This document shows, one piece after another, positions 22,892 to 32,338 of a DNA stretch of 64,000 bases. Each line of letters starts with the position of its first letter. Position 1 is the first letter of the stretch. Location of the stretch: positions 558,001 to 622,000 of the forward strand of contig NZ_JAHBGD010000024.1 of NCBI RefSeq assembly GCF_018390605.1, given 5' to 3'. Source of the DNA: Ancylobacter defluvii. GTDB lineage: Bacteria > Pseudomonadota > Alphaproteobacteria > Rhizobiales > Xanthobacteraceae. The position numbers were made by a program, and so were the translations under genes. Under the pieces are notes generated by a model. It ran no database searches and was not told the DNA's origin. It saw only the letters and a program-made list of their open reading frames with translations.

Positions 22892-23852
22892 TAGAGCGGA
22901 ATCCCATCAGGTTGCGTCGTAGCCGGCGGCGCTGAAGTAGTTGGCGCACTCGGCGGGCGGGAAGAGGTCGAGGATGCGGCTATGGCGTCCCAGAGTCCGT
23001 TGACGGTTCGTTCGGCGGCCTTTCTCAGCAGCGCCTTAAGCTTGGCGAAGGCGTTCTCGATTGGGTTGAAGTCGGGGCTGTAGGGCGGGAGGTAGCGCAA
23101 CTCGGCGCCGACCGCCTCAATCATCTCGCGCACACGCGGCCCTTTGTGGCTGGACAGGTTGTCCATGACGACGACATCGCCGAGCCGCAGTTCCGGGACC
23201 AGCAGCTTGGCGACATAGGTCTCGAAGGCATCCCGGTTGATCGGCCCGTCCAGCACCCACGGTGCGATGAAGCCGCGAAGGGTCAGCGCGCCGACGAAGG
23301 TCGTGGTCTTCCAGTGCCCGTGCGGCACGCCCACCCGAAGCCGCTCGCCGCGCCGGCAGCGCCCGTGGCGGCGGGCCATATTGGTCGAGGCCCAGGTTTC
23401 GTCGATGAAGACCAGTCGGTCGGGATCGAGGTCGAGTTGTCCCTCGAACCATTGCTCGCGCCTTGTCAGGACGTCGGGGCGATCCTGTTCGGTCGCGTGC
23501 GCGGTCTTTTTTTGCGCGTGATGGCGTGGCGCGCGAAGAAGCGCTGGATCGTGCCGTAGCCGAAGACGAGACCCTGCTTCGCCAGGCTGGCGCGCACCTC
23601 CTCGATGGTGGCGTCTCGGCCGGGCCCAAGCGCCGCCATCACGGCCTCACGATGAGCCTCGATCCGATCCGAACGCCGGTCCCCGCCGAGCCGCCCGGGG
23701 CGCGGGTCACCCTGTTCGCGATCCCGCTTGCGCCAACGGCTGACGCTGGCGGCGCTCACGCCAAAACGCTCGGCCGCCTCCCGGTGCGGCGCACCGGCGG
23801 CAACAGCTCCAAGAACCCGAACCCGAAGATCGACCGATAGGGCTCTCGACAT
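22891..23852 (-). CDS. IS630-family transposase, two frames joined by -1 frameshift
   Basis: The first frame starts at ATG 23852 (MSRALSVDLRVRVLGAVAAG) with an HTH domain (EAAERFGVSAASVSRWRKRD) and ends at a stop near 23466. A run of seven A on the coding strand at 23511-23517 (CGCAAAAAAAGACC) allows a -1 shift into the second frame: ITRKKKTAHATEQDRPDV, then the DDE residues in VFIDETW, VVMDNLSSHKG and DFNPIENAFAKLK. All three catalytic residues survive, so the shift looks programmed rather than a lesion. The TAG stop uses the TA of the target duplication plus a flanking base. Confidence 0.82.
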
Positions 23853-23943
23853 GCCGGCCGGCCTCCCTCCGGCAGACACTCTGAAGCACTTCGCCCCTGA
23901 TTTGGGAATCCCTCTCGATTCATTCAGGTCGGGTTCCGCTCTA
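22892..23943 (-). mobile_element. IS630-family insertion sequence, apparently complete
   Basis: The element is bounded by TA at 22892-22893 and 23942-23943, the expected target duplication of IS630/Tc1-mariner elements. The ends are related inverted repeats beginning GAGCGGAA (left GAGCGGAATCCCA, right, complemented, GAGCGGAACCCGA). It carries one transposase in two overlapping frames. It lies 424 bp downstream of gyrB and about 200 bp before the DUF6152 gene, and no neighbouring gene is visibly interrupted. Confidence 0.8.
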
Positions 23944-24138
23944 GCAATGCTAGCGCCTCTGCGAGAGACGGCCTCGGCTTGAGGTGCCGGCATTTCCCCG
24001 CTTACGCTGTTTCCATGGCGACGTGCCGCCCGCCCTGCATGCCATCGGCTACCGCGATTGTGAGGAGCGGGACGGTCGCCTTTCGCGGTGCTGGCGACTT
24101 AACCTGCGCTCAGGTTCCGCTGCGACAGGAGACACCTC

Positions 24139-24555
24139 ATGTTTCGCCCGTCCACGCTTCGTGCACCCTCGCCTCGCTCGCCGCTTGCGCTCGCCGCGAT
24201 CCTTGCGGTCGCGCTCGGCGCTGCCGCCGCCCCTGCCCTCGCCCATCACGGCTGGTCCTGGGCGGAGGGCGAGAAGATGACACTGACCGGCACCATCCGC
24301 GCCATCTCCATGGCACCGCCGCATCCGACATTACAGGTCGCGGCGCAGGACGGAACCGTCTGGCGGGTCGATCTCGGCAATCCGAGGCAGACCGAGAACT
24401 CCGGCTTCACCGCCGACACCGCCAAGCCGGGCGACGCGATCACCGTGCTCGGCAACCGTTCGCGCGACGCGTCGCAGGCGCATATGAAGGCGGTGCGCAT
24501 CACTATCGCCGGCAAGAATTACGACATGTATCCCGAGCGCATCGGCGACGGCTGA
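24139..24555 (+). CDS. DUF6152 family exported protein
   Basis: 138 aa with a long signal peptide (cleavage near PALAHHGW). The mature protein begins HHGWSWAEGEKMTLTGTIRAISMAPPHPTLQV, the DUF6152 pattern: an N-terminal His-His, an OB-like beta domain and VLGNRSRDASQAHMKAVRITIAGKNYDMYPER. Function is unknown; the His-His at the mature N-terminus suggests metal binding. It is followed 14 bp later by the DUF6644-type membrane gene. Confidence 0.82.
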   Translation: MFRPSTLRAPSPRSPLALAAILAVALGAAAAPALAHHGWSWAEGEKMTLTGTIRAISMAPPHPTLQVAAQDGTVWRVDLGNPRQTENSGFTADTAKPGDAITVLGNRSRDASQAHMKAVRITIAGKNYDMYPERIGDG

Positions 24556-24569
24556 AGCGGCGGGCACAC

Positions 24570-25040
24570 GTGGAATTCCTCGTCGCGCTGGGAGGCTGGC
24601 CGGGAGCACGCTGGCTGCAGGGCTCGGCCACCGCCTATCTGCTGGTCAATGCCGGCCATATCCTCGGGATCGGGTTGATCCTCGGTGCCGTGCTGCCGCT
24701 CGACGCGCGGCTGCTCGGCCTCGCAGCCACCGTGCCGATGCCGATGCTGGTGCCGTTCCTGTCGCGCACCGCCGCCCTCGGCGTGGCGCTCGCCCTGCTG
24801 ACCGGCCTGTGGCTGTTCACCGTGCGGCCGGCGGAATATCTCGCCAATACCGCCTTCCTGGTCAAAATCGGCCTGCTGGCGCTCGCGCTGGCCAATGTCG
24901 GCTGGCAACATGCGAGCGGCGGTTATCGCCGCGTGCTGGCCGGACTGGAGCCGACCACGGCAGTGAGGCTGCGGGCCTTCGCCTCGATGCTGCTGTGGCT
25001 CGGGACCTTGCTGGCCGGCCGCTGGATCGGGTTTCTCTAG
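24570..25040 (+). CDS. DUF6644-like four-helix membrane protein
   Basis: 156 aa from GTG 24570, four membrane helices: AYLLVNAGHILGIGLILGAVLPLD, an AALGVALALLTGLWLF helix, FLVKIGLLALALANVGW and a C-terminal SMLLWLGTLLAGRWIGFL. The histidine in the first helix and the pairing with a DUF6152 gene fit the DUF6644 family, which resembles small heme- or copper-related membrane proteins. The role is unknown. The reading frame is open far upstream, but similarity starts at MEFLVALGGWPGARWLQ. Confidence 0.72.
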   Translation: MEFLVALGGWPGARWLQGSATAYLLVNAGHILGIGLILGAVLPLDARLLGLAATVPMPMLVPFLSRTAALGVALALLTGLWLFTVRPAEYLANTAFLVKIGLLALALANVGWQHASGGYRRVLAGLEPTTAVRLRAFASMLLWLGTLLAGRWIGFL

Positions 25041-25169
25041 CGCCGGCCCGATGCGCCATGCGACGGACTGCTCCGGCAGCCTTCCGGCTGCCGGGTGCTC
25101 CGCTACGGAGCGTGCAGGAGACGCGACGGCGGGGGCCTGCCCGGATGCGTCTCCATTCCGCTACGTAAG

Positions 25170-25594
25170 ATAACGGAAAGAGAATTTCGCATCTTCGCCC
25201 CCGGCTACGATATCGGCCGGCGGTTCACCTTCTCCAACGATGCCGGCGCGGCCGGTGTCGACGTGCGGCCGGAGGTCTCGACGGGCTGGGCGTTCCTGCT
25301 CAGCCTGCTGCTGCCGATCTACGCCATAACCGGCTACGACGCCTCCGCCCACACCTCGGAGGAGACGCCCGACGCGACGCGCGCGGTGCCGCGCGGCATG
25401 CTGATGTCGCTCGTGTGGTCCGGGGTGCTCGGCAGTGCGATGCCGCGCGCCACCATCTTCCTGTTCTTCTCCTTCGGGCGGTGTGGCTGGCTTTCGAGCA
25501 GCGGCGCTTCAAGGGGCCGCCAATCGGCGAAGGACACGCCCGCCGGCAGGCGGCGATCCGCGCCGCCGAAAAGGCGGTCGGCGAGGCCGGCTGA
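25170..25594 (+). pseudogene. Amino-acid permease remnant (APC family), internally deleted
   Basis: The frame from about 25190 encodes the middle of an amino-acid permease: FTFSNDAG, then STGWAFLLSLLLPIYAITGYDASAHTSEETPDATRAVPRGMLMSLVWSGVLGSAM, the well-known loop of GABA/choline-type APC transporters. Near 25480 it jumps to the end of such a protein in another frame (VWLAFEQRRFKGPPIGEGHARRQAAIRAAEKAVGEAG, stop 25592). The N-terminal half and several C-terminal helices are missing, so it cannot be functional. Confidence 0.8.
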
Positions 25595-25769
25595 GCGCTG
25601 CCCACCGCGAGGCAAGGGAATCGCGACCGCCCCGGCCAGCGATTTTCGCCGGTGCGGCAGGTGATTTTGGGCCTGCACGGCAGGCATTAGCGGGTTAGAT
25701 TGCCGCCGGATCGGCCCCTCGCCGGTCCGGCTTCAACCGCGCGCTGTTTGCGCCAATCCGCGTGACCCG

Positions 25770-27470
25770 ATGACGTCGTTCCCGACCCGACCGCTTCCCC
25801 CTGCCCGCTCCGGTGCCCGCCTCCTCGTCGACGCGCTCCTCGGCCATGGCGTCATCCGCGCCTTCGGCGTGCCGGGCGAAAGCTATCTCGACGTGCTCGA
25901 CGCCATGTCCGACACCGAGATCGACTTCGTGGTGTGCCGCCACGAGGGCGGCGCGGCGATGATGGCGGAGGCCTCGGCCAAGCTGACCGGGCGGCCGGGC
26001 ATCTGCTTCGTCACCCGCGGGCCGGGTGCCACCAATGCCAGCGCCGGCGTGCACGTCGCCCAGCAGGATTCGACGCCGATGATCCTGTTTGTCGGCCAGA
26101 TCGGCCGGGCGATGCGCGGGCGCGAGGCGTTCCAGGAAGTCGACTACCGCGCGGTGTTCGGCACGCTGGCCAAATGGGCGGTGGAGATCGACGACGCCGC
26201 TCGCATTCCCGAGATCCTCGCCCGCGCCTTCCGGGTGGCGACGCAGGGCCGGCCCGGCCCGGTGGTGATCGCGCTGCCGGAGGACATGCTGGCCGACATT
26301 GTCGATGTACCGGACGCCCCCGCTTTCGAGCCGGCCGAGACCTGGCCCGGCCTCACCGACATGATGCGGCTGCAAAAGCTGCTGTGGAACGCCGAGCGGC
26401 CGCTGCTGATGCTCGGCGGCAGCCGCTGGAACGAGAAGGCGGTGGCGGCGGTGAAGCGCTTCGCCGAGCGCTTCGACCTGCCGGTCTGCGTCAGCTTCCG
26501 CCGCCAGATGCTGTTTCCCGCCGACCATGCCTGCTATGCCGGCGATGTCGGGCTCGGCATCAACCCGAAGCTGGTCAAGCGGCTGAAGGCGGCCGACCTC
26601 GTCATCCTCGCCGGCGGCCGGCTCGGCGAGGTGCCGTCGCAGGGCTATTCGCTGTTCGGTATCCCCGATCCCGGCGTCGATATCGTGCATGTCCATGCCG
26701 ACCCGGACGAGATCGGCCGGGTGTTCCAGCCCGCTCTCGCCATCAATGCCTCACCGCAGGCCTTCGCGGCGGCACTGGAGGGCGTGCAGCCGCCGCAGAC
26801 GCTTCGCTGGAGCGACTGGCGGCAGGAAGCGCGGGCCGACTACCGCGCCTGGAGCGACCAGCCGCCAGCCAATCCCGGCCCGGTGCAGATGGCGACGCTG
26901 GTGCACTGGCTCAGGTCGCTGCCGGCCGACACCGCGATCTGCAACGGCGCCGGCAATTTCGCTACCTGGGTGCATCGCTTCCACCATTTCCGCGCCTATG
27001 GCAGCCAGTTGGCGCCGACCTCCGGCTCGATGGGCTATGGCTTCCCAGCGGCGATCGCCGCCCGGCGGGTGCATCCCGAGCGACTGGCGGTGGCGGTGTG
27101 CGGCGACGGCGACTTCCTGATGACCGGGCAGGAGCTCGCCACCGCCGTGCAGCACAAGATCCCGGTGCTGGTGGTGGTGATCGACAACGGCATGTACGGC
27201 ACCATCCGCATGCACCAGGAGCGCGAATTCCCGACGCGGGTGTTCGGCACCTCGCTGGTGAACCCGGACTTTGCCGCCTATGCGCACGCCTTCGGCGCGT
27301 TCGGCGCGCGGGTGGAGCGCGACGAGGACTTCGTGCCGGCGCTCGACGCCGCGCTTGCCTCGGGCAAGCCGGCGGTGGTGCATGTGCGGCTCGACCCGGA
27401 GGCGATCACCCCGACGACGACGCTCAGCGCGCTTCGCGAGAAATCGCTCGGCGACCGTTCGGTGAGTTGA
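25770..27470 (+). CDS. Thiamine diphosphate enzyme, acetolactate synthase-like
   Basis: 566 aa, three-domain TPP enzyme. The catalytic glutamate is in CRHEGGAAMMAEASAKLTG and the TPP/Mg motif in CGDGDFLMTGQELATAVQHKIPVLVVVIDNGMYGTIRMHQ. The N-terminal domain has GPGATNASAGVHVAQQDSTPMILFVGQI. It resembles the stand-alone acetolactate synthase-like proteins, not the biosynthetic ilvB, because no ilvN regulatory subunit follows and VQPPQTLRW-type linkers differ. Substrate unknown; oxalyl-CoA or glyoxylate-type 2-oxoacid decarboxylation remains possible. Confidence 0.87.
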   Translation: MTSFPTRPLPPARSGARLLVDALLGHGVIRAFGVPGESYLDVLDAMSDTEIDFVVCRHEGGAAMMAEASAKLTGRPGICFVTRGPGATNASAGVHVAQQDSTPMILFVGQIGRAMRGREAFQEVDYRAVFGTLAKWAVEIDDAARIPEILARAFRVATQGRPGPVVIALPEDMLADIVDVPDAPAFEPAETWPGLTDMMRLQKLLWNAERPLLMLGGSRWNEKAVAAVKRFAERFDLPVCVSFRRQMLFPADHACYAGDVGLGINPKLVKRLKAADLVILAGGRLGEVPSQGYSLFGIPDPGVDIVHVHADPDEIGRVFQPALAINASPQAFAAALEGVQPPQTLRWSDWRQEARADYRAWSDQPPANPGPVQMATLVHWLRSLPADTAICNGAGNFATWVHRFHHFRAYGSQLAPTSGSMGYGFPAAIAARRVHPERLAVAVCGDGDFLMTGQELATAVQHKIPVLVVVIDNGMYGTIRMHQEREFPTRVFGTSLVNPDFAAYAHAFGAFGARVERDEDFVPALDAALASGKPAVVHVRLDPEAITPTTTLSALREKSLGDRSVS

Positions 27471-27610
27471 AGCCGTTCTCCCCGCGCCAAGGTCCCGCAG
27501 AAGTCGGATGACTTTTGCGCCGGCAATCGATTCCAGCGTTGTGAAATCAGAGCCCGTTCGTGCCGATCCGGCGATTCTGCCGGACCGGCGGGCTCCAGTC
27601 CGGTGATGCC

Positions 27611-28078
27611 ATGTCCCGCCTTCGCCTTCTCGGCCTCGTATTGCCGCTCCTCGCCCTCGGATCGGCGTCGGCGCGGGCTGAGCCGGTCTGGTACGGCGCC
27701 CAGCAGGGCGAGACCGTGCATCTGGTGCTCGGCGAGCCGGCGACCGGCAAGCGGGTGCTCGACATCGCCTGCCTGCCGGGCAGCGGCACGCTCACGGTGC
27801 GCTCATTGATCGGCTCGAACGGGCTGCTGCCCGGCGAGGCCGCCGAGGTGATGCTGGAGAATAATCGCGCCCGCGTCGCCTTCCCCGGCAAGGCGGTGGC
27901 CAATGAGGAAAGCGGCGGCATCGATGTCGAGGGGCACGGCCCGCTCGCCGGGCTGGCCGCCATCGTGAAGACCAACCGCCCCTTCGTGATGGCGGTGAAG
28001 GGCGCCCGCTTCATCATGAGCCAGGCCGGCATGGCCGAGCCCTATGCGGCGCTGCTCGCCGCCTGCGGCAAGAGCTGA
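27611..28078 (+). CDS. Exported protein of unknown function
   Basis: 155 aa. A signal peptide (MSRLRLLGLVLPLLALGSASARA, cleavage before EPVWYG) precedes a small beta-rich domain with LVLGEPATGKRVLDIACLPGSGTLTVRS and a C-terminal MSQAGMAEPYAALLAACGKS. Two cysteines, in DIACLPG and LAACGKS, may form a disulfide. No family recognised. The start is ATG 27611; an upstream in-frame ATG at 27560 would bury the signal peptide. Confidence 0.7.
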   Translation: MSRLRLLGLVLPLLALGSASARAEPVWYGAQQGETVHLVLGEPATGKRVLDIACLPGSGTLTVRSLIGSNGLLPGEAAEVMLENNRARVAFPGKAVANEESGGIDVEGHGPLAGLAAIVKTNRPFVMAVKGARFIMSQAGMAEPYAALLAACGKS

Positions 28079-28090
28079 CCGCGAACGCGC

Positions 28091-28197
28091 CTAGAGCAAT
28101 TTCCGCAAAAGTGCGCCGCGGTTTTGCGGAAAGAATTGCGTAGAAACAAAGAGCTAGAGCTTTTCCGCTGAACCGGATTTCACCGAAAACGCTCTAG
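28091..28197. repeat. CTAGAGC-type intergenic repeat element
   Basis: A composite of two hairpins. The first runs from CTAGAGCAATTTCCGCAAAA (from 28091) to TTTTGCGGAAAGAATTGC (to about 28139). The second has CTAGAGC at 28154-28160 and the complementary GCTCTAG at 28191-28197, with TTTTCCG/CGAAAAC inside. Such CTAGAGC...GCTCTAG palindromes are a familiar class of dispersed repeat in Hyphomicrobiales. The right end supplies the TAG stop of the minus-strand cyanovirin-like gene. Confidence 0.75.
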
Positions 28198-28643
28198 CGG
28201 CAGGTGAGACGCCCATCGACATTGGCGATGTCGCGGCCGGTGCACCAGCTGGCCGCAGTGGTGGCGTCGACCCAGCGGCCCTTCATGTCCTGACAGGTCG
28301 CCTTGAGCCAGCCGGCCGACATGCGCACATCGCGGCAGGTGCCCATATAGGAGCCCTGCGGCGGTCGCTCGCTGCCGAAGCTCGACGCGCCAGCCTTGCA
28401 GACGAGGCGGCCATCCTCGTTGGAGATGTCGTTGCCCGGCGCGCACCAGGAGATCGCCATATTGGCCTCGACCCAGCGGCCCGAACGATCGCGGCACGAG
28501 GCGCGCAGCCAGCCGGCAACGTTGCGAATGTCCTGACAGGACTGCTGGTAGCTGCCGGGCGGCACCGACTGGGCCATCACCGGAGCGGCGGCAAGTCCGA
28601 GAAGCACGCCGGAAAGCGCGGCAGCTTCCAGAAGTCGCGGCAT
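28194..28643 (-). CDS. Secreted cyanovirin-N (CVNH) domain-like protein
   Basis: 149 aa with a signal peptide (cleaved near VMAQS). The mature protein is two tandem repeats of about 60 residues: GSYQQSCQDIRNVAGWLRASCRDRSGRW...DISNEDGRLVC and GSYMGTCRDVRMSAGWLKATCQDMKGRW...DIANVDGRLTC. This C-D-I/V...L-A-C-R-D...W...D-I-x-N-x-D-G-x-L-x-C pattern is that of CVNH lectins, which can bind oligomannose glycans. ATG 28643 has GGGAGGAGA upstream. Role in this organism unknown, possibly cell-surface sugar binding. Confidence 0.8.
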   Translation of the reverse strand: MPRLLEAAALSGVLLGLAAAPVMAQSVPPGSYQQSCQDIRNVAGWLRASCRDRSGRWVEANMAISWCAPGNDISNEDGRLVCKAGASSFGSERPPQGSYMGTCRDVRMSAGWLKATCQDMKGRWVDATTAASWCTGRDIANVDGRLTCR

Positions 28644-28818
28644 ATGTCTCCTCCCAAGCGATCAACACACCAAGCTAGTGCCCCGCATCGACGGGCGGCA
28701 AGGCGGGCAAGCGCCGCCGTGGCAGGTTCTCCACGGCGGGATACGATCCGCACGACGTCCTTCGACGCGGCGCAGGCGGCCGACGCAACCCGCGTGAGAT
28801 ACACGCCCGCTGAGCGCC

Positions 28819-29316
28819 TCACAGCGCCTTGTGGATCGGGTCGACCCAATAGACCGCCTCCGGCTTCTCCACCGGGTCGACATCGGTGATGTTCACCACC
28901 ACCGCCTCATTGTCCGAGCGCACCAGCACGCATTCCAAAGGCTGGTTCGGGTCGGCGTTGATCTCCTGATGCGGCACATAGGGCGGCACGAAAATGAAGT
29001 CGCCCGGCCCGGCCTCTGCGACATATTCCAGCCGCTCGCCCCAGCGCATGCGGGCGCGGCCGCGCACGACATAGATGACGCTCTCCAGCGCACCGTGATG
29101 ATGCACGCCGGTCTTGGCGTCGGGCTGGATGGTCACCGTGCCGGCCCAGATCTTCTGCGCGCCGACGCGGGCATGGTTGATGGCCGCCTGACGGAACATG
29201 CCCGGAGTCTGGGCGGTGTTGGAATCAAGCCGGTCGCCTTTGATGACGCACACGCCATCATGCTTCCAGCGCTCGGCTTCAGAATGTTCGTGATCGTGCG
29301 AGTGATCGTGGCCCAC
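28819..29316 (-). CDS. Cupin-domain protein
   Basis: 165 aa from a GTG start. A His-rich tail (MGHDHSHDHEHSE) precedes a single cupin barrel: motif 1 KTGVHHHGALESVIYVVRGRARMRWGE with metal-ligand histidines and glutamate, and motif 2 GDFIFVPPYVPHQEINAD with the final histidine. The metal set is complete, so an enzyme or sensor role is possible. The His-rich N-terminus may bind nickel, zinc or cobalt. No partner genes point to a pathway. Confidence 0.87.
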   Translation of the reverse strand: MGHDHSHDHEHSEAERWKHDGVCVIKGDRLDSNTAQTPGMFRQAAINHARVGAQKIWAGTVTIQPDAKTGVHHHGALESVIYVVRGRARMRWGERLEYVAEAGPGDFIFVPPYVPHQEINADPNQPLECVLVRSDNEAVVVNITDVDPVEKPEAVYWVDPIHKAL

Positions 29317-29429
29317 GGAGTCCCCCCTGATTTTGCCGGAAGACTAGGACGTGGGCGCCGGGCGCGAAAGCCACGTCGTGGCGGAAACGGCCCGCCGCGA
29401 CGAAGGTTCAGGAAATCAGGCCGCGTCGT

Positions 29430-31100
29430 TTACGCCGCACCCTTGGCGAGTTCGCCGGACAGCGCGCGGGCGATCAGCGCCCGCGTCTCCGGGATGCCGT
29501 AGGCGGCGACGAAGGTGCCGAAACGCGGCCCTTCCTTCTCGCCGAGCAGCAGTTCGTACAGCGCGCTGAACCAGGCGAAGGAGACGCCCGGCCCGCCATC
29601 CGGCCCCTTGCGCTTCGCATCCTGATAGCGCGGCACCGGGCGGGCGACATCGAGCACCGCGTTCTGGATGGCGTCACGGGCATCGGGAGAATCCTGGCCG
29701 TCGAGCGGCGCGAGCGCGGCATCGAGACGGGCGAGCGCATCGGCCTCCACCTCGTCCGGCAGGCGGAAGGCACGGCGCGGCTTCACCCGATCGATGAAGT
29801 AGCGCACCGCGTAGCCGGCCAGCTGGTCCATATGCGGGTGGGTTTGTGCCGTCACGCCCGGCGCATAGCGGCCGATGAAGCGCCACAGCACGCCCTTGTC
29901 CTCGGCGTTGGAGGCCGAGGCGAGCTTCAGCAGCAGGCCGAACGAGACCGGCAGATCGAGAACCGGCGGGTTGCCGGAATGGATGTGCCACACCGGGTTG
30001 CCGAGCCGGTTCTTCCAGTCCTGCGACGGGTAGCGGGCGAGGAAGCTGTAATATTCGTCGACCGCCTTGGGGATGACGTCGAAATGCAGCTTCTTCGCCG
30101 AGCGCGGCGACTGGAACATATAGAGCGCCAGGCTCTCCGGGCTGGCATAGGTCAGCCACTCGTCGATGGACAGGCCATTGCCCTTGGACTTGGAGATCTT
30201 CTGGCCGATTTCGTCGAGGAACAGCTCATAGACAAAATGCTCCGGCGCCACGCCGTCGAGGATCTCGCAGATGCGATCATAGATCGGCGCGTTGGTCTGG
30301 TGGTCCTTGCCGAACATTTCGAAATCGACGTCGAGCGCCGCCCAGCGGGCGCCGAAATCCGGCTTCCACTGCAGCTTCACCTGGCCGCCGGTGACCGGAA
30401 CGGTCTTATCCACCCCGTCCTCGTCGGTGAAGGTGATGGTGCCGGCCTTGGCATCCACCGCCTTCAGCGGCACGTAGAGCACGCGGCCCGAAATCGGCGA
30501 GATCGGCAGGAACGGCGAATAGGTCGCCTGCCGCTCCTCGCCCAGCGTCGGCAGCATCACTTCCATGATGGCCTCGTACTTCTCCGCCGCCTTGAGCAGC
30601 ACGGCGTCGAGCTTGCCGGCCTTGTAGTAGTCGGTGGCGCTGGCGAACTCGTAATCGAAGCCGAAAGTGTCGAGGAAGCGCCGCAGCATGGCGTTGTTAT
30701 GCGCGCCGAAGCTGGGATAGCCGCCGCCGAACGGGTCCGGCACCACGGTGAGCGGCATTTGCAGATAGGGCTTCAGCGCAGCGGGATCCGGCACATTGTC
30801 CGGGATCTTGCGCATGCCGTCCATGTCGTCCGAGAAGCACAGCAGCCGCGTCGGGATCTCGCCGCCGGTCAGCACATGGAAGGCGTGGCGCACCATGGTG
30901 GTGCGCGCCACCTCGCCGAAGGTGCCGATATGCGGCAGTCCCGAGGGGCCGTAGCCGGTCTCGAACAGCACCTCGGCTTTCGGTTTCCGCTTCAGACGCT
31001 CGACGATCTTGCGGGCTTCCTCGAACGGCCAGGCGCCGGCGGTCTGCGCCAGCTCCCGCAGTTCGGTTGCAACATCCTCGACCTGAGCGGTCGCCGTCAT
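29430..31100 (-). CDS. lysS: Lysine--tRNA ligase, class I
   Basis: 556 aa. It is a class I (archaeal-type) lysyl-tRNA synthetase, as normally found in alphaproteobacteria, not the class II LysRS of E. coli. HIGH-type motif [16 protein letters not shown] and KMSKS-type motif [15 protein letters not shown] are present, with the C-terminal alpha-helix-cage anticodon region. Start ATG 31100 (MTATAQVED) has GGGAGAG eight bases upstream. It charges tRNA-Lys. Confidence 0.96.
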   Translation of the reverse strand: MTATAQVEDVATELRELAQTAGAWPFEEARKIVERLKRKPKAEVLFETGYGPSGLPHIGTFGEVARTTMVRHAFHVLTGGEIPTRLLCFSDDMDGMRKIPDNVPDPAALKPYLQMPLTVVPDPFGGGYPSFGAHNNAMLRRFLDTFGFDYEFASATDYYKAGKLDAVLLKAAEKYEAIMEVMLPTLGEERQATYSPFLPISPISGRVLYVPLKAVDAKAGTITFTDEDGVDKTVPVTGGQVKLQWKPDFGARWAALDVDFEMFGKDHQTNAPIYDRICEILDGVAPEHFVYELFLDEIGQKISKSKGNGLSIDEWLTYASPESLALYMFQSPRSAKKLHFDVIPKAVDEYYSFLARYPSQDWKNRLGNPVWHIHSGNPPVLDLPVSFGLLLKLASASNAEDKGVLWRFIGRYAPGVTAQTHPHMDQLAGYAVRYFIDRVKPRRAFRLPDEVEADALARLDAALAPLDGQDSPDARDAIQNAVLDVARPVPRYQDAKRKGPDGGPGVSFAWFSALYELLLGEKEGPRFGTFVAAYGIPETRALIARALSGELAKGAA

Positions 31101-31304
31101 GATGGGTCTCTCCCGACCTTGAAGAATGGGCGCGGACACTAGGCAGTCGCACCCGCAGCGTCAATCGATGCGGCACTGCGAAAACATCGCCCTTGTGCTT
31201 ATGTTCACTTTATGTTCTCATCATGTCAAGCGATGGGGGCGAAGGTGGCGTTTCTGGTGATGCTGGCATTGTGGGCGATGCGTATCCGGCGAGCCCCGGC
31301 GGCC

Positions 31305-32252
31305 TCAATAGACGCCGATGGGGAACCAGCGCAGATAGAGATCGACATAGGCGCCGTTCTCCCAGATCTGCGCCAGCGCATAATTGAGCGACTGGCGCAG
31401 CGCATCGTCGCCGCGCCGGACCGCGATGCCCATGCCCTCGCCGAAATACAGGCTCTCGGTGAACGGCCCGCCGGCAAAGGCGCAGCATCCTTCGGACGAC
31501 GAGCCGTTGAGCCAGAAGGCCAGCTGCACGCCGTCGCCAAAGACGAGGTCGACCTCGCCCTTGCGCAGCGCGGCGCGGGCGTCCTCCGGCGTCGGGAAGG
31601 AGCGGATGGCAACCTCGGCGAAGAAATCGCGCAGATAGGCCTCATGGGCGGTGCCGGCGACGACGCCGACGGTTTCCGACGCCACGAGATCCGGCGTGAC
31701 CGCCGGCATGACATCCGGCTTGCGGGCGACGAAACGGGCCGGCGAGCGGAAATAGCGGTCGGAGAAATCCACCGCCTCGCGGCTCGCCGACGATATCGCC
31801 AGCCCGGCAATGGCGGCATCCGCCTTGCCGGCGGCAAGCGCCTCTGTCAACGCCTCGAACGGTACCACCTCCAGCGAGCAGGTGATGGCGAGCTCCGAGC
31901 AAATGGCGCGGGCGATGTCGATGTTGAAACCGGTCGGGCGGCCGTCCTCGCCACGGAAACTGAAGGGCGGGTAGTCCTCGGTGGTGACAAAGCGGATCTG
32001 CGCCGGCACGCGGGTGACGTCCGGCTTTTCCGGTCGGCGCTTCGGGTCCCAGAAGCCGGGCACCGCAACCTCGACCGCCGCCCCAGAGGAAGCCGCCCGG
32101 CCCGCATCGGATGCGGAAGGCGGGGGCGTGGAGGGTCGGGCCGCGGAGGGCTGCTGCGCTGCCGCGGGCGGCGGTGGAACCATGAGGCCACCGGCGACGA
32201 GAAGCGCGGCAGCAAGGCCACAGAAGATGGATTTCGTCGTCGCGTACCGCAC
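31305..32252 (-). CDS. Family 3 extracellular solute-binding protein
   Basis: 315 aa from a GTG start, with a signal peptide (cleaved near AAAQQ), then a Pro/Ser/Ala-rich linker of about 40 residues, then the SBP_bac_3 domain: IRFVTTEDYPPFSFRGEDGRPTGFNIDIARAICSEL, GKADAAIAGLAISSASREAVDFSDRYFRSPARFVAR and VGVVAGTAHEAYLRDFF. These proteins catch amino acids for ABC importers. No permease or ATPase is adjacent, so it is an orphan or serves a distant transporter or a sensor. Confidence 0.9.
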   Translation of the reverse strand: MRYATTKSIFCGLAAALLVAGGLMVPPPPAAAQQPSAARPSTPPPSASDAGRAASSGAAVEVAVPGFWDPKRRPEKPDVTRVPAQIRFVTTEDYPPFSFRGEDGRPTGFNIDIARAICSELAITCSLEVVPFEALTEALAAGKADAAIAGLAISSASREAVDFSDRYFRSPARFVARKPDVMPAVTPDLVASETVGVVAGTAHEAYLRDFFAEVAIRSFPTPEDARAALRKGEVDLVFGDGVQLAFWLNGSSSEGCCAFAGGPFTESLYFGEGMGIAVRRGDDALRQSLNYALAQIWENGAYVDLYLRWFPIGVY

Positions 32253-32338
32253 CTGGCGCCTCGATCACGCTTCGGCCGATTGCAGGCCGGCCTCGATCTT
32301 GTAGCGTCTCCGTGGGGCGAGGGCGAGGGGCGTACGGC

